Positions 8,783-18,047 of a DNA stretch of 54,364 nucleotides are shown in pieces. The position numbers were made by a program, and so were the translations under genes. Within the stretch, counting starts at the first letter, position 1, and each line of letters starts with the position of its first letter. The notes under the pieces are model-generated. The model made no database searches and was not told the DNA's origin. It worked only from the letters and a program-made list of their open reading frames with translations. Source of the DNA: CBFGWV01 sp965652545 (GTDB lineage: Bacteria > Pseudomonadota > Gammaproteobacteria > Competibacterales > Competibacteraceae); contig CBFGWV010000007.1 of assembly GCA_965652545.1 (NCBI GenBank), positions 1 through 54,364 of the forward strand, given 5' to 3'.

Positions 8783-10015
8783 TTAAAAATTTCCCTGAAA
8801 CCAGCTCTTCATTCGTGCCAACAGGCTCTTCTGCCCCGGGGCCATCGGTGGACGCTGCCGTAGCTCCCGGTTCTCGTAGCCGAACATCAGCAACCCCACA
8901 GCCGTGGCATACATGGGGTTTTCACTCACCGCCGCAGCACCACTGGCCGCCTGCGGAAAGCCCAGTCGCACGGGCATGTGGAAGACCTCTTCGGCCAACT
9001 CCACCGCCCCTTGCATGCGTGAACTGCCGCCGGTAAGCACAATGCCGGCGGCAATGAGATTCTCGAATCCGCTGCGCGCAAGCTCTGCCTGCACCAGCCC
9101 GAACAGCTCTTCGTAACGGGGCTCCACCACCTCGGCCAGAGTCTGGCGCGACAGCCGCCGTGCGGCCCGTTCGCCCACACCGGGGACCTCGATGGTGTCC
9201 TCCGCACTGGCCAGTTGCCGCAGGCAGCAGGCGTGATCGATCTTGATACGCTCGGCGTACTGCGTCGGTGTGCGCAGCGCTACGGCGATGTCGTTGGTCA
9301 CCTGGTCGCCGGCAATCGGAATGACCGCCGTATGGCTGATGGCGCCTCCGGTGAACACGGCGATATCGGTGGTTCCACCGCCGATATCCACCAGGCACAC
9401 GCCCAGTTCCTTCTCGTCGTCGGCCAGCACGGCACGTGCGGAGGCCAACTGCTGGAGGATGATGTCATCGACCTCCAACCCGCAGCGGCGAACGCACTTG
9501 ATGATGTTCTGCGCCGCGCTCATCGCACCGGTCACCATGTGCACCCGTGCCTCGAGGCGTACGCCCGACATGCCGACCGGCTCCTTGATGCCTTCCTGCC
9601 CGTCGATGACGAATTCCTGCGGCAGGATATGGAGAATCCGCTGGTCGGCCGGGATCGCGACCGCCCTGGCCGCTTCGATGACCCGCTCGACATCCTCCGC
9701 ACTGACCTCGTTGTCCTTGATGGCGGTGACGCCATGGGAGTTGAGGCTGCGGATATGGCTGCCGGCGATGCCAGTGTAGATGGAGTGGATCTGGCAACCG
9801 GCCTGGCGCTCGGCCTCCTCGACCGCGCGCTGTATGGACTGCACGGTGGATTCGATATTCACCACCACGCCTTTCTTCAGGCCGCGGGCCGGATGGGTGC
9901 CCACACCCAGAATCTCGATGCCCCCATCGGGCAGGCGTTCACCCACCAGCACCACCACCTTGGAGGTGCCGATATCCAGCCCGACCAGCATCGTCCGTTC
10001 GTCGCGTCGTGACAT
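8783..10015 (-). CDS. ftsA: Cell division protein FtsA
   Basis: FtsA is an actin-fold protein that tethers FtsZ to the membrane. The 410-residue product begins MSRRDERTMLVGLDIGTSKV, with the phosphate-1 block LVGLDIGTSKVV. Other ATP-fold motifs are CLVDIGGGTTDIAVF and the adenosine motif IVLTGGSSRM. The C-terminal amphipathic membrane-targeting helix is visible as SLLARMKSWFQGNF. I chose the ATG at 10015 because the longer reading frame runs into ftsQ; this start lies 8 nt past the ftsQ stop. Confidence 0.97.
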   Translation of the reverse strand: MSRRDERTMLVGLDIGTSKVVVLVGERLPDGGIEILGVGTHPARGLKKGVVVNIESTVQSIQRAVEEAERQAGCQIHSIYTGIAGSHIRSLNSHGVTAIKDNEVSAEDVERVIEAARAVAIPADQRILHILPQEFVIDGQEGIKEPVGMSGVRLEARVHMVTGAMSAAQNIIKCVRRCGLEVDDIILQQLASARAVLADDEKELGVCLVDIGGGTTDIAVFTGGAISHTAVIPIAGDQVTNDIAVALRTPTQYAERIKIDHACCLRQLASAEDTIEVPGVGERAARRLSRQTLAEVVEPRYEELFGLVQAELARSGFENLIAAGIVLTGGSSRMQGAVELAEEVFHMPVRLGFPQAASGAAAVSENPMYATAVGLLMFGYENRELRQRPPMAPGQKSLLARMKSWFQGNF

Positions 10016-10023
10016 CGTCGTCC

Positions 10024-10911
10024 TTATCCCGCCGGCGTCGGCGTGTTGCCGCCGCGCGCTGATAGTCGTTCCGTGGGCGCGTCCAAGGGCATGCCTTCGG
10101 CAGGCTGCCAACGCACCGTGAATCCATTGCTGTAGCGCAGGTCGATCTCCGCCACCTGCTGCGCCCGCGGCGCCAACACCCGCGGGTAGACATCCAGCAG
10201 ACGGGCCACCCGCATGTCGTAGTCCGCCCGGCCGAGGTTCACGCTGATCCCGTTGGCCAGGTGCAGCCGCCAAGCCCGACGGTCGTCCAGTTCGAGGCCC
10301 TCCAGGGACAAGCCGTCGGCCGCCAGGCGCTTGTGGGTCCGAGCGAACTGCTCCATCACCCGCCGCTCCTGCCCGGCCGGGCCGGCCAACTGTGGCCAGT
10401 CACCCTCGGGCACTGATTGCGGAATGAAGGTCTGGCCATTGATGTCGACCATTCCCTCCGCCCCCCAACGGGCGTACGGCACCCGCTCGGTCAGGTTCAC
10501 CACCAAAGTGTTGGGCCAGCGCCGATGCACGGACACCTGCTTCACCCACGGGTTGGCCGCCAGGGCCCCGCGCACGGCGTGCAGGTCGAGGGTGACGAAG
10601 TTCTGACCCAGGAACGGCCGCAGCAAGCGGGCGACGTCCGACTCACTCAGGTGTGTCGCGCTACCCTGCACGTGCACGGCGCTCAACGGCAGCACACCGG
10701 GGCGCTGCATCCAGCGCCAGCCCTCGACCGTCCCGAGGCCTAGCGCCACTAAAGTGCCCAGTGCCACCAGCGCGCGCAGCCACTTGACCCAGCGCCCGTC
10801 ACGCGTCGGCGCCGCCCCTTGCCGGGGGCTGGCGCCACGGCGCCGCCGGCGCCACGGGGCGCGGCGCGGTGCGGGTAAACCCTCGGCCAGATCCAACGCG
10901 AGCTCAGTCAA
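10024..10911 (-). CDS. ftsQ: Cell division protein FtsQ
   Basis: FtsQ is a bitopic divisome scaffold that recruits FtsB/FtsL. The 295-residue protein has a basic cytoplasmic tail (residues 1-42, many Arg) and one membrane helix (about 43-63). A POTRA domain begins VLPLSAVHVQG near residue 74, and a beta domain contains NPWVKQVSVHRRWPNTL and ERVPYARW. The start is an unusual TTG at 10911 that overlaps the end of ddl by 8 nt; GGAG lies 7 nt upstream of it, which supports this start. The overlap suggests translational coupling to ddl. Confidence 0.95.
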   Translation of the reverse strand: MTELALDLAEGLPAPRRAPWRRRRRGASPRQGAAPTRDGRWVKWLRALVALGTLVALGLGTVEGWRWMQRPGVLPLSAVHVQGSATHLSESDVARLLRPFLGQNFVTLDLHAVRGALAANPWVKQVSVHRRWPNTLVVNLTERVPYARWGAEGMVDINGQTFIPQSVPEGDWPQLAGPAGQERRVMEQFARTHKRLAADGLSLEGLELDDRRAWRLHLANGISVNLGRADYDMRVARLLDVYPRVLAPRAQQVAEIDLRYSNGFTVRWQPAEGMPLDAPTERLSARGGNTPTPAG

Positions 10912-11854
10912 AACTCGTCTCCAGAATGCGCCAGCACAAAGCGTCGTAATCCATCCCGATCGCCTTTGCCGCCATCGGCACCAGGCTGTGATCGGTCATC
11001 CCCGGTACCGTGTTGGCTTCCAACAGCCACGGCTGACCCTCGTTATCGAGCACGAAGTCCACCCGTCCCCAGCCACTGCCGCCGATGGCGTCGAATGCGC
11101 GCAGCATCAGCGCACCCAGCTCGCGTTCGCGCTCGGCCGCCAGACCGCAGGGGCAGTAGTAGCGCGTCGCATCGGACAGGTACTTGGCTTCGTAGTCGTA
11201 GAAGGCGCCGGCGGCTTCCATGCGGACCAACGGCAGGGCGGCACCTTGCAACACCGCCCCGGTGTACTCGCCGCCAGTCATCCAGGCTTCCGCCATCACG
11301 GGGCAATCGAAGGCGGCCGCCTGCTGCCAGGCCGTTTGCAACTGCGCGGCGTCGTCAACGCGAAAGACCCCGATGCTGGAACCTTCCTCTGCCGGTTTCA
11401 CCGCCATCGGCAACCCCAGCGTGTGCACCGCCGCTTGCAGATCCGCCGGCTCGCGCAACACCATATAGGGCAGCGTCGGCAACCCCAGCGCCGTCCACAG
11501 CTGTTTGGTACGCAGCTTGTCCATGCCCAGAGCGTTGCCCAGTACACCGCTGCCGGTGTACGGCAACCCCATAGCCTCCAAAGTGCCCTGAATGACACCG
11601 TCCTCGCCGAAGCGGCCGTGCAAGGCGATGAACACACGATCGAAGCGGCCGTTGCGCAGCAGCTCGATCACATCGCCCGCCGCATCCACCGCGTGTGCAT
11701 CCACGCCCTGGCGTTTGAGTGCGGCATGAATGAAGCCACCACTATTGAGGGACACCTCGCGCTCGGCCGAGCGGCCACCCAGCAACACCGCCACGCGCCC
11801 AAAGGCACGCGCATCGTCGATAATGTGGCGTTGCGGGAACGTCATGGCACTCAT
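10904..11854 (-). CDS. ddl: D-alanine--D-alanine ligase
   Basis: Ddl joins two D-Ala for the peptidoglycan pentapeptide. It is an ATP-grasp enzyme of 316 residues, close to the DdlB length. Motifs seen are VAVLLGGRSAEREVSLNSG at the N-terminus, ALHGRFGEDGVIQG, KPAEEGSSIGV, and EANTVPGMTDHSLVP at the C-terminal active site. The ATG at 11854 overlaps the murC stop in an ATGA arrangement. The gene sits between murC and ftsQ; murB, sometimes found between murC and ddl, is not here. Confidence 0.97.
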   Translation of the reverse strand: MSAMTFPQRHIIDDARAFGRVAVLLGGRSAEREVSLNSGGFIHAALKRQGVDAHAVDAAGDVIELLRNGRFDRVFIALHGRFGEDGVIQGTLEAMGLPYTGSGVLGNALGMDKLRTKQLWTALGLPTLPYMVLREPADLQAAVHTLGLPMAVKPAEEGSSIGVFRVDDAAQLQTAWQQAAAFDCPVMAEAWMTGGEYTGAVLQGAALPLVRMEAAGAFYDYEAKYLSDATRYYCPCGLAAERERELGALMLRAFDAIGGSGWGRVDFVLDNEGQPWLLEANTVPGMTDHSLVPMAAKAIGMDYDALCWRILETSFD

Positions 11855-13293
11855 CCTTGCACTCCCTTGAGTCCCGGCAGCCCGTCGCGACCCAGTCGCG
11901 AGGCCACCGCGCCGATGTCTCCAGCGCCCATGAGCAGCACCAGATCGCCATCGGCCAGTAATGCGGGCAGCACCTCGGGGATGTCCGATGCCCCATTGAC
12001 GAAGACCGGGTCCACCTGCCCACGCATGCGGATCGCACGGCTGAGCGTGCGACCGTCGGCACCGGCTATCGCCACCTCGCCCGCAGCGTAGACATCCGCC
12101 AGAACCAGCACGTCGACCTCGGACAACACCTGAGTGAAGTCGTCGAACAGATCGCGGGTACGGCTGTAGCGGTGCGGCTGGAAAGCCAGTACCAGCCGCC
12201 GATCCGGCCAACCGCCGCGGACCGCGTCGATCACCGCCTTGAGCTCGCGCGGATGATGACCGTAGTCGTCCATCAACAAAGCTGAGCCGCCACCGTCCAA
12301 GGCCAGTTCGCCATGCAGATGGAAGCGGCGGCCGATCCCCTGGAAGCCCGCCAGTGCCCGCACCAGTGCATCGCGCTCCACGCCCAGTTCGCGCGCTATC
12401 GTCAAGGCCGCCACGGCATTCAGCACCGAATGCCTGCCGGGCAGGTTGAGCACAAAGGGCCAAGCCTCGCCATCGTCGGGAAAACGTACGCTGAACGTGG
12501 TCTGCATGCCGTGCTGGCGGATGTCCGATATCTGCACGTCGCAGTCGGCGCCCTCGCCGTAGGTGATCACCGGGCGCCCCACCCTGGGCAGAATGCCGCG
12601 CACTTGCGCATCGTCGCCACACAGCACCGCCAATCCATAGAATGGCAGGTGATGCAGAAACTCCACGAACGTATCGCGCAGGCGGCTGAAGTCTCCGGCA
12701 TAGGTCGAGAGGTGATCGGCATCGATGTTGGTCACGACCGCGATCATCGGTTTCAGATGCAGGAACGATGCGTCGGATTCGTCCGCCTCGGCGACGAGAT
12801 AGCGCCCCGCCCCAAGGCGGGCGTTGGCGCCGGCACTGTTGAGCCGCCCGCCGATCACGAACGTCGGGTCCAGCCCGCCCTCGGCCAGCAAGCTGGCGAT
12901 CAGGCTGGTGGTGGTCGTCTTGCCGTGGGTACCGGCCACGGCGATGCCGTGGCGAAAGCGCATGAGCTCGGCGAGCATCTCCGCACGCGGCACCACCGGT
13001 ACGCGGCCGGCCAATGCCGCGGCAACCTCAGGGTTCTCCCGGTTGACCGCACTGGAGACGACGACCACATCGGCATCGGCCACCCAGGCAGCATCGTGGC
13101 CCTGGTGGATTGTCGCGCCGAGACTGGTCAGACGATCGGTCACCGCGTTGCGCTGCAAGTCCGACCCCGAGACCGCGTAGCCCAGATTGATCAGCACCTC
13201 GGCGATGCCGCTCATCCCCGAACCGCCGATACCGACGAAATGGATTCGGCGAATCCGTCGCATCTCGCGGCTGGTTTGCAGTTCAGCGCTCAT
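11851..13293 (-). CDS. murC: UDP-N-acetylmuramate--L-alanine ligase MurC
   Basis: MurC adds L-alanine to UDP-MurNAc, the first peptide-stem step. The 480-residue protein has the N-terminal Rossmann block HFVGIGGSGMSGIAEVL (about 18-34). The Mur-ligase P-loop GTHGKTTTT is at 121-129, and the YLVAEADESDASFLHL and DDYGHHPREL blocks are intact. I chose the ATG at 13293, overlapping the murG stop by 4 nt (ATGA), over a longer in-frame extension that lies wholly inside murG. It is followed by ddl with another ATGA overlap. Confidence 0.98.
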   Translation of the reverse strand: MSAELQTSREMRRIRRIHFVGIGGSGMSGIAEVLINLGYAVSGSDLQRNAVTDRLTSLGATIHQGHDAAWVADADVVVVSSAVNRENPEVAAALAGRVPVVPRAEMLAELMRFRHGIAVAGTHGKTTTTSLIASLLAEGGLDPTFVIGGRLNSAGANARLGAGRYLVAEADESDASFLHLKPMIAVVTNIDADHLSTYAGDFSRLRDTFVEFLHHLPFYGLAVLCGDDAQVRGILPRVGRPVITYGEGADCDVQISDIRQHGMQTTFSVRFPDDGEAWPFVLNLPGRHSVLNAVAALTIARELGVERDALVRALAGFQGIGRRFHLHGELALDGGGSALLMDDYGHHPRELKAVIDAVRGGWPDRRLVLAFQPHRYSRTRDLFDDFTQVLSEVDVLVLADVYAAGEVAIAGADGRTLSRAIRMRGQVDPVFVNGASDIPEVLPALLADGDLVLLMGAGDIGAVASRLGRDGLPGLKGVQG

Positions 13294-14390
13294 GCGGCCT
13301 CCTTCGCGGGTGCGTTGGTGAGCGCAAGGCAGGCGCGCGCCACATCGGCCGCCGCCGAGGGGCGGGCGAGCCGGCGGGCGGAGACGGCCATAGCCAGCAG
13401 ACCGGTACGGTCGGCACACAGATCACGAATCACACCGGCGAGCATCTTTGGGCTGAGCTCCGACTCTGGAATCAGGCGCGCCGCCCCGTTATCGACCAGC
13501 GCCTGCGCATTGGCGGTCTGATGGTCGTCCACCGCATGGGGGTACGGGATCAGCACGCTTCCCAACCCGGCGGCACTGAGCTCGGCCAGCGTGAGGGCGC
13601 CGGCACGGCAGATGACGAGATCGGCCCAGGCATAGGCCGTGGCCATGTCATCGATGAACGGCTCAATCCGCCCGACTACCCCGGCTTCCACATAAGCGGT
13701 ACGGGTTTCCTCCTCACCGACCCGCCCGCACTGGTGCCAGACCTGTGGCCGCTGGGTCAGGGGCAAACGCATCAAGGCACCGGGGACAAAGCGGTTGAGC
13801 GTCCGCGCACCCTGGCTGCCACCGAGAACCAACAGGCGGATACCGCCGCTGCGCTGGGCGAAGCGGTCCTCGGGCGACGGCAAGGCGCTGATCACCTCGC
13901 GCACCGGATTGCCGACCGTAGTGGCCTGCATGCGCGCCGGGAAGCTCCCCTCGAAGCCTTGCAGGCGTTGACGTGCGAAACGAGCCAGTACCCGGTTCGT
14001 GTACCCTGGGCGGGCATTCTGCTCATGAATGACCAGCGGCAGGCCGACGAGCCGCGCAACCAGACCGCCGGGCCCGGCAACGAAGCCGCCCATGGACAGC
14101 ACGACATCGGGCTTGGCGCTACGAAAGGCGCGCCAGGCTTGGAACATCGCGACGATCAGCATGAACGGCGCCCGCAGACGGCGTACCCAGGTTCCGCCGC
14201 GAACCCCGCGAATGTTCATCCAGTACACCGGCATCCCGTGATCGGGTACCAGCCGGGCCTCCAGCCCGGCGCGGCTGCCCAGCCAGACGGGGTGGGCACC
14301 CAGGGTTTTCAAGGACTCGGCAACGGCCAGCCCTGGGAAGATGTGTCCACCGGTTCCGCCGGCCATGATCATGACGGTGGGGGTGCTCAT
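13290..14390 (-). CDS. murG: Undecaprenyl-PP-MurNAc-pentapeptide GlcNAc transferase MurG
   Basis: MurG converts lipid I to lipid II on the inner face of the membrane. The 366-residue GT-B protein has the N-terminal glycine loop MIMAGGTGGHIFPGLAVAE and the second glycine loop LSMGGFVAGPGG. It also has the lipid-side HEQNARPGYTN segment. The UDP-GlcNAc-binding C-domain motif is CRAGALTLAELSAAG followed by IPYPHAVDDHQTANA. Both ends overlap the neighbours (ftsW, murC) by 4 nt. Confidence 0.98.
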   Translation of the reverse strand: MSTPTVMIMAGGTGGHIFPGLAVAESLKTLGAHPVWLGSRAGLEARLVPDHGMPVYWMNIRGVRGGTWVRRLRAPFMLIVAMFQAWRAFRSAKPDVVLSMGGFVAGPGGLVARLVGLPLVIHEQNARPGYTNRVLARFARQRLQGFEGSFPARMQATTVGNPVREVISALPSPEDRFAQRSGGIRLLVLGGSQGARTLNRFVPGALMRLPLTQRPQVWHQCGRVGEEETRTAYVEAGVVGRIEPFIDDMATAYAWADLVICRAGALTLAELSAAGLGSVLIPYPHAVDDHQTANAQALVDNGAARLIPESELSPKMLAGVIRDLCADRTGLLAMAVSARRLARPSAAADVARACLALTNAPAKEAA

Positions 14391-15583
14391 GCGGCCACCT
14401 CGTCGGAATCGTCGTCGCGATGACGTTGCAGCACCGGATCATTGGCCCGGGCCTCCATGTCCACGCGCAACAGCAAGGCCACGGCAATGCACATCACGAC
14501 GGCGCTACTGCCACCGTAGCTGATCAGCGGCAGTGTCAATCCCTTGGTGGGCAACACCCCCATGTTCACGCCGATGCTGATCATCGCCTGGAAGGCAATC
14601 CATAAACCCACGCCGTAGGCGATGGCCGCGCCAAACCCCATGTCCAGGCGCGTGGCGTGGCGACCGATGGCGAATGCGCGCAACACCACAACGGCGTACA
14701 AGCCGATCACCAGGCAAATGCCCATAAGGCCCAGCTCTTCGGCGAGTACAGCGAAGATGAAATCGGTGTGCGCCTCGGGCAGGTAGAACAGTTTCTGCAC
14801 GCTGGCGCCCAAGCCGACCCCGAAAAGCTCGCCGCGACCGATGGCGATCAGCGAGTGGGTGAGCTGGAACCCGGCGTTGTATGGGTCTGCCCAGGGGTCG
14901 AGGAAACTCGCCAGACGGGCGCGACGGTAAGGCGAGGCGTACAACACCAAGGCCATCGCCGTCATCGTCGTACCCAAAAGGAAGGTAAACCGCCCAAAGT
15001 TCACCCCGGCCAGAAAGACCATGCCCAAGGCAACGCCCAGCACCACTACGGCGGCGCCGAAATCAGGCTCCAACAGCAGCAGGACGGCAACCACGCTGAG
15101 CACCATCAACGGCCGCAGCATCGCCATCATGGAGGTTCGCAGCGCAGCGCCGTGGCGTTGCAGATAGCCTGCCAGGTAAATCAGCACACCGAGTTTCGCG
15201 ACCTCGGAGGCCTGGATGTTGGCGACACCCAGGTTGATCCAACGCATGGAACCGTTGACCTCGCGCCCGATGCCGGGGATGAGCACAGCAATCAACAGAG
15301 CGGCCGACCCGGCCAACAGGAACGGACTGGCGCGATACCACGCCGCCAGGGGCACCTGCACGGCGCCCAGCGCCAGCAGCAGGCCGACACCCAACTGGGC
15401 GGCCTGGCGGATGAGGATGGAAAACGGCTCGCCACTGTCACGATCGGCGATGGGGATGGACGCCGAGCCGACCATCACCAACCCCAAGGCAATGATCAAA
15501 CCAACGGCCACCAACAGCCGGTGGTCGACGGCCGCCGTAGCCGGTAGCGGCGGCATCAGCCGGCCTTGCAGGGGCCGCATCAT
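14387..15583 (-). CDS. ftsW: Lipid II polymerase FtsW (SEDS family)
   Basis: FtsW is the septal peptidoglycan glycosyltransferase that works with FtsI. The 398-residue protein shows about ten hydrophobic segments. SEDS signature blocks are present: REVNGSMRWINLG, EPDFGAAVV, and the C-terminal GVLPTKGLTLPLISYGGSS. The conserved catalytic Asp region WADPYNAGFQLTHSLIAIG is intact. I chose the ATG at 15583, which overlaps the murD stop (ATGA); a longer in-frame extension lies within murD. A second ATG follows immediately, so the exact start could be one codon later. Confidence 0.97.
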   Translation of the reverse strand: MMRPLQGRLMPPLPATAAVDHRLLVAVGLIIALGLVMVGSASIPIADRDSGEPFSILIRQAAQLGVGLLLALGAVQVPLAAWYRASPFLLAGSAALLIAVLIPGIGREVNGSMRWINLGVANIQASEVAKLGVLIYLAGYLQRHGAALRTSMMAMLRPLMVLSVVAVLLLLEPDFGAAVVVLGVALGMVFLAGVNFGRFTFLLGTTMTAMALVLYASPYRRARLASFLDPWADPYNAGFQLTHSLIAIGRGELFGVGLGASVQKLFYLPEAHTDFIFAVLAEELGLMGICLVIGLYAVVVLRAFAIGRHATRLDMGFGAAIAYGVGLWIAFQAMISIGVNMGVLPTKGLTLPLISYGGSSAVVMCIAVALLLRVDMEARANDPVLQRHRDDDSDEVAA

Positions 15584-16965
15584 GATGCAAGCTCCCGAGC
15601 GGCCTGTGCGAAGCGCTGACCGCGCTCCTCGAAGTTGCGGAACATATCGAGGCTGGAGCATGCCGGAGACAGCAAGACCGTGTCACCGGCCCTGGCCAGG
15701 TCGCGGGCCAAGGCCACGGCATGCTCGATGGAGTCGGCCCAATGCACGGGCAAGCGGTCGTCCAATGCCTTGGCGATGCGTGGGGCATCGCGACCCAGAA
15801 GCACCACCGTCCGTACCTTGCCGGTAACGGCTTGCGCCAACGGCTGGAAGTCCTGTCCCTTACCGTCGCCACCGGCGATGAGGATCAGCGGGCCATCCAG
15901 GCCTTCCACGGCCGCCACGGTGGCGCTGACATTGGTGCCTTTGGAGTCGTTGACCCAGGTCACGCCCTGGTGCCGGAGCACAGTCTGGCAGCGATGGTCC
16001 AGCCCTTCGAAGCGCTTGAGCACCGATACCATGTCGGCCAGAGGCAGACCCACGGCCGCGCCGAGGGCCAGCGCTGCCAGGGCATTGGCCCAGTTGTGCC
16101 GCCCGACCATGGCCATATCGCCCGCGGCCAGGAGGCCGTCGTGCCCGCGGGCAAGCCAGGGGCCATCGCCGACATCCACGATGCCGTAGTCGTCCGCGGA
16201 GGCCGGGGTTTCCAGAGAAAAGCGGACGATCGGACGATCCCGTTCAGCCAAGGTGCGCGCCAGCGGGTCGTCTGCGTTGATGACCGCCATACCGGCGCGG
16301 CGATAGATGCGTGCCTTGGCGGCGGCATAGGCCGCAAGATCGGCGTAGCGGTCGAGGTGATCGGCCTCGAGATTCAAGACCACGGCCGCGACCGGCGCCA
16401 GACTGGACTGCGCCTCGAGTTGGAAGCTCGACAGCTCCAGCACATACAGATCGGGCAGGCGCCCTTGCGCCTCATCGGCCAGCCACAAGTCCAGCGCCGC
16501 GGGCCCGAGATTTCCGCCCACGGCGACCCGCCGGCCAGCGGCCCGGGCCATTTCGCCGACCAGCGTGGTTACCGTGCTCTTGCCGTTGGTGCCGGTGATG
16601 GCAATCACCGGACGCTCGGTCAAACGGGCGAACAGCTCGATATCGCCCCACACCGGCACGCCGGCGTTTTGCGCAGCACGCACCTCAGGTGTGTCCAGAG
16701 CAATCCCGGGGCTGATGAGGACACGGTCGGCACGGCGCAAGATGTCGGCGTCGAACCGCCCAAGGTGCAGCCCGACCTCTGGCCACTCGGCCTTCAAGGT
16801 GGCGAGCCCCGGGGGCTGATCGCGCGAGTCCATCACCGCCAGGTGCTCGGCGCCCAGGTGCCGCGCCGTGCGCACCAGGGACAAGCCGCTGACCCCGAGC
16901 CCCAGGATCACCGTAGTGCCGGGCAGCGTGAGTCGGGGCGTGGGCATCGCGTTCGCCATGGCCAT
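15580..16965 (-). CDS. murD: UDP-MurNAc-L-alanine--D-glutamate ligase MurD
   Basis: MurD adds D-glutamate to UDP-MurNAc-L-Ala. The 461-residue product has the glycine-rich UDP-binding start VILGLGVSGLSLV and the P-loop GTNGKST (125-131). LNLEADHLDRY and NDSKGTNVSATVAA give the remaining Mur-ligase signatures. Its ATG at 16965 overlaps the mraY stop by a single base (TGATG). Two in-frame ATGs follow within six codons, so the precise start is uncertain by a few residues. Confidence 0.97.
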   Translation of the reverse strand: MAMANAMPTPRLTLPGTTVILGLGVSGLSLVRTARHLGAEHLAVMDSRDQPPGLATLKAEWPEVGLHLGRFDADILRRADRVLISPGIALDTPEVRAAQNAGVPVWGDIELFARLTERPVIAITGTNGKSTVTTLVGEMARAAGRRVAVGGNLGPAALDLWLADEAQGRLPDLYVLELSSFQLEAQSSLAPVAAVVLNLEADHLDRYADLAAYAAAKARIYRRAGMAVINADDPLARTLAERDRPIVRFSLETPASADDYGIVDVGDGPWLARGHDGLLAAGDMAMVGRHNWANALAALALGAAVGLPLADMVSVLKRFEGLDHRCQTVLRHQGVTWVNDSKGTNVSATVAAVEGLDGPLILIAGGDGKGQDFQPLAQAVTGKVRTVVLLGRDAPRIAKALDDRLPVHWADSIEHAVALARDLARAGDTVLLSPACSSLDMFRNFEERGQRFAQAARELAS

Positions 16966-18047
16966 CACCGGATCTTCAAGGTGGCAAGGCCGATCAGCAC
17001 CAGGATGACGGTGATGATCCAGAAACGCACGATGACCCGCGGCTCGGGCCAACCTTGCAGTTCGAAATGATGATGCAGCGGCGCCATGCGGAAGATGCGT
17101 CGCCCGGTGAGCTTGTACGAACCCACCTGCAGGATGACCGACACCGTCTCCATGACGAAGACGCCGCCCATGATGAACAACACGAGCTCCTGGCGTACCA
17201 GCACCGCCAGCGTGCCCAGGGCCGCCCCCAGGGCCAGCGCGCCCACATCGCCCATGAAGACTTGCGCGGGATAGGCGTTGAACCAGAGAAAGCCCAAGCC
17301 CGCGCCGACCAGCGCGCCGCAGAAGACGATGACCTCGCCGACCCCCGCGACATACGGAATCTGCAGATAGTTGGCAAAGATCACATTGCCCGAGAGGTAG
17401 GCGAAGATGGCCAGCGCACCGGTCACCAGTACCGTCGGCAGGATCGCCAACCCGTCCAGGCCGTCGGTCAGGTTGACTGCATTGCTGGAGCCGACGATCA
17501 CGCAATAGGTCAGCGGAATGAAAAACAGCCCCAGATCGATCGCCACGGTCTTGAAGAACGGCACGATGAGCTGCGTCTCGACCGGCGTGTCCGCGATCAC
17601 GAACAAAGCCACCGCCGCCAGCAGGCCCACCAGCGATTGCCAGCCGTACTTCTCGCGTGCGGACAGCCCTTTGGAGTTCTTGCGGATGAGTTTGCGGTAA
17701 TCGTCCACCCAGCCGATAGCGCCGAAGGCCAAGGTCACGGCCAGCACCACCCAGACATGGTGATTACGAAGATCCGCCCACAACAGCGTGGCCGCGGCGA
17801 TGGCGACCAGGATCAGTGCGCCGCCCATGGTCGGCGTGCCGGCCTTGGACAGATGACTTTGCGGCCCGTCCGAACGGACCTGTTGCCCGATCTGGTGAAA
17901 GCGCAGACGGTTGATCATCAGCGGACCGATGAAGAAGCACAGGAACAGCGCCGTCAGCACCCCCAGGATGGCACGCAGCGTCAGGTACTGGAAGACATTG
18001 AAGCCCGTATGGAAGGTGGTCAGCCACTCGAACAGGAGCACCAGCAT
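16965..18047 (-). CDS. mraY: Phospho-MurNAc-pentapeptide transferase MraY
   Basis: MraY makes lipid I by moving phospho-MurNAc-pentapeptide onto undecaprenyl phosphate. It is a 360-residue polytopic inner membrane protein, the same length as the E. coli enzyme. Active-site motifs are GTPTMGGAL, the catalytic IGWVDDYRKL aspartates, and NAVNLTDGLDGLA. The C-terminal PLHHHFELQGWPEP contains the HHH block. The ATG at 18047 overlaps the murF stop by one base, and the stop overlaps the murD start the same way. Confidence 0.98.
   Translation of the reverse strand: MLVLLFEWLTTFHTGFNVFQYLTLRAILGVLTALFLCFFIGPLMINRLRFHQIGQQVRSDGPQSHLSKAGTPTMGGALILVAIAAATLLWADLRNHHVWVVLAVTLAFGAIGWVDDYRKLIRKNSKGLSAREKYGWQSLVGLLAAVALFVIADTPVETQLIVPFFKTVAIDLGLFFIPLTYCVIVGSSNAVNLTDGLDGLAILPTVLVTGALAIFAYLSGNVIFANYLQIPYVAGVGEVIVFCGALVGAGLGFLWFNAYPAQVFMGDVGALALGAALGTLAVLVRQELVLFIMGGVFVMETVSVILQVGSYKLTGRRIFRMAPLHHHFELQGWPEPRVIVRFWIITVILVLIGLATLKIR

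Noticed and set aside
11851..11854. Missing murB between murC and ddl as a disrupted locus
   Set aside because: Pseudomonas-type dcw clusters also lack murB here, so this is ordinary.
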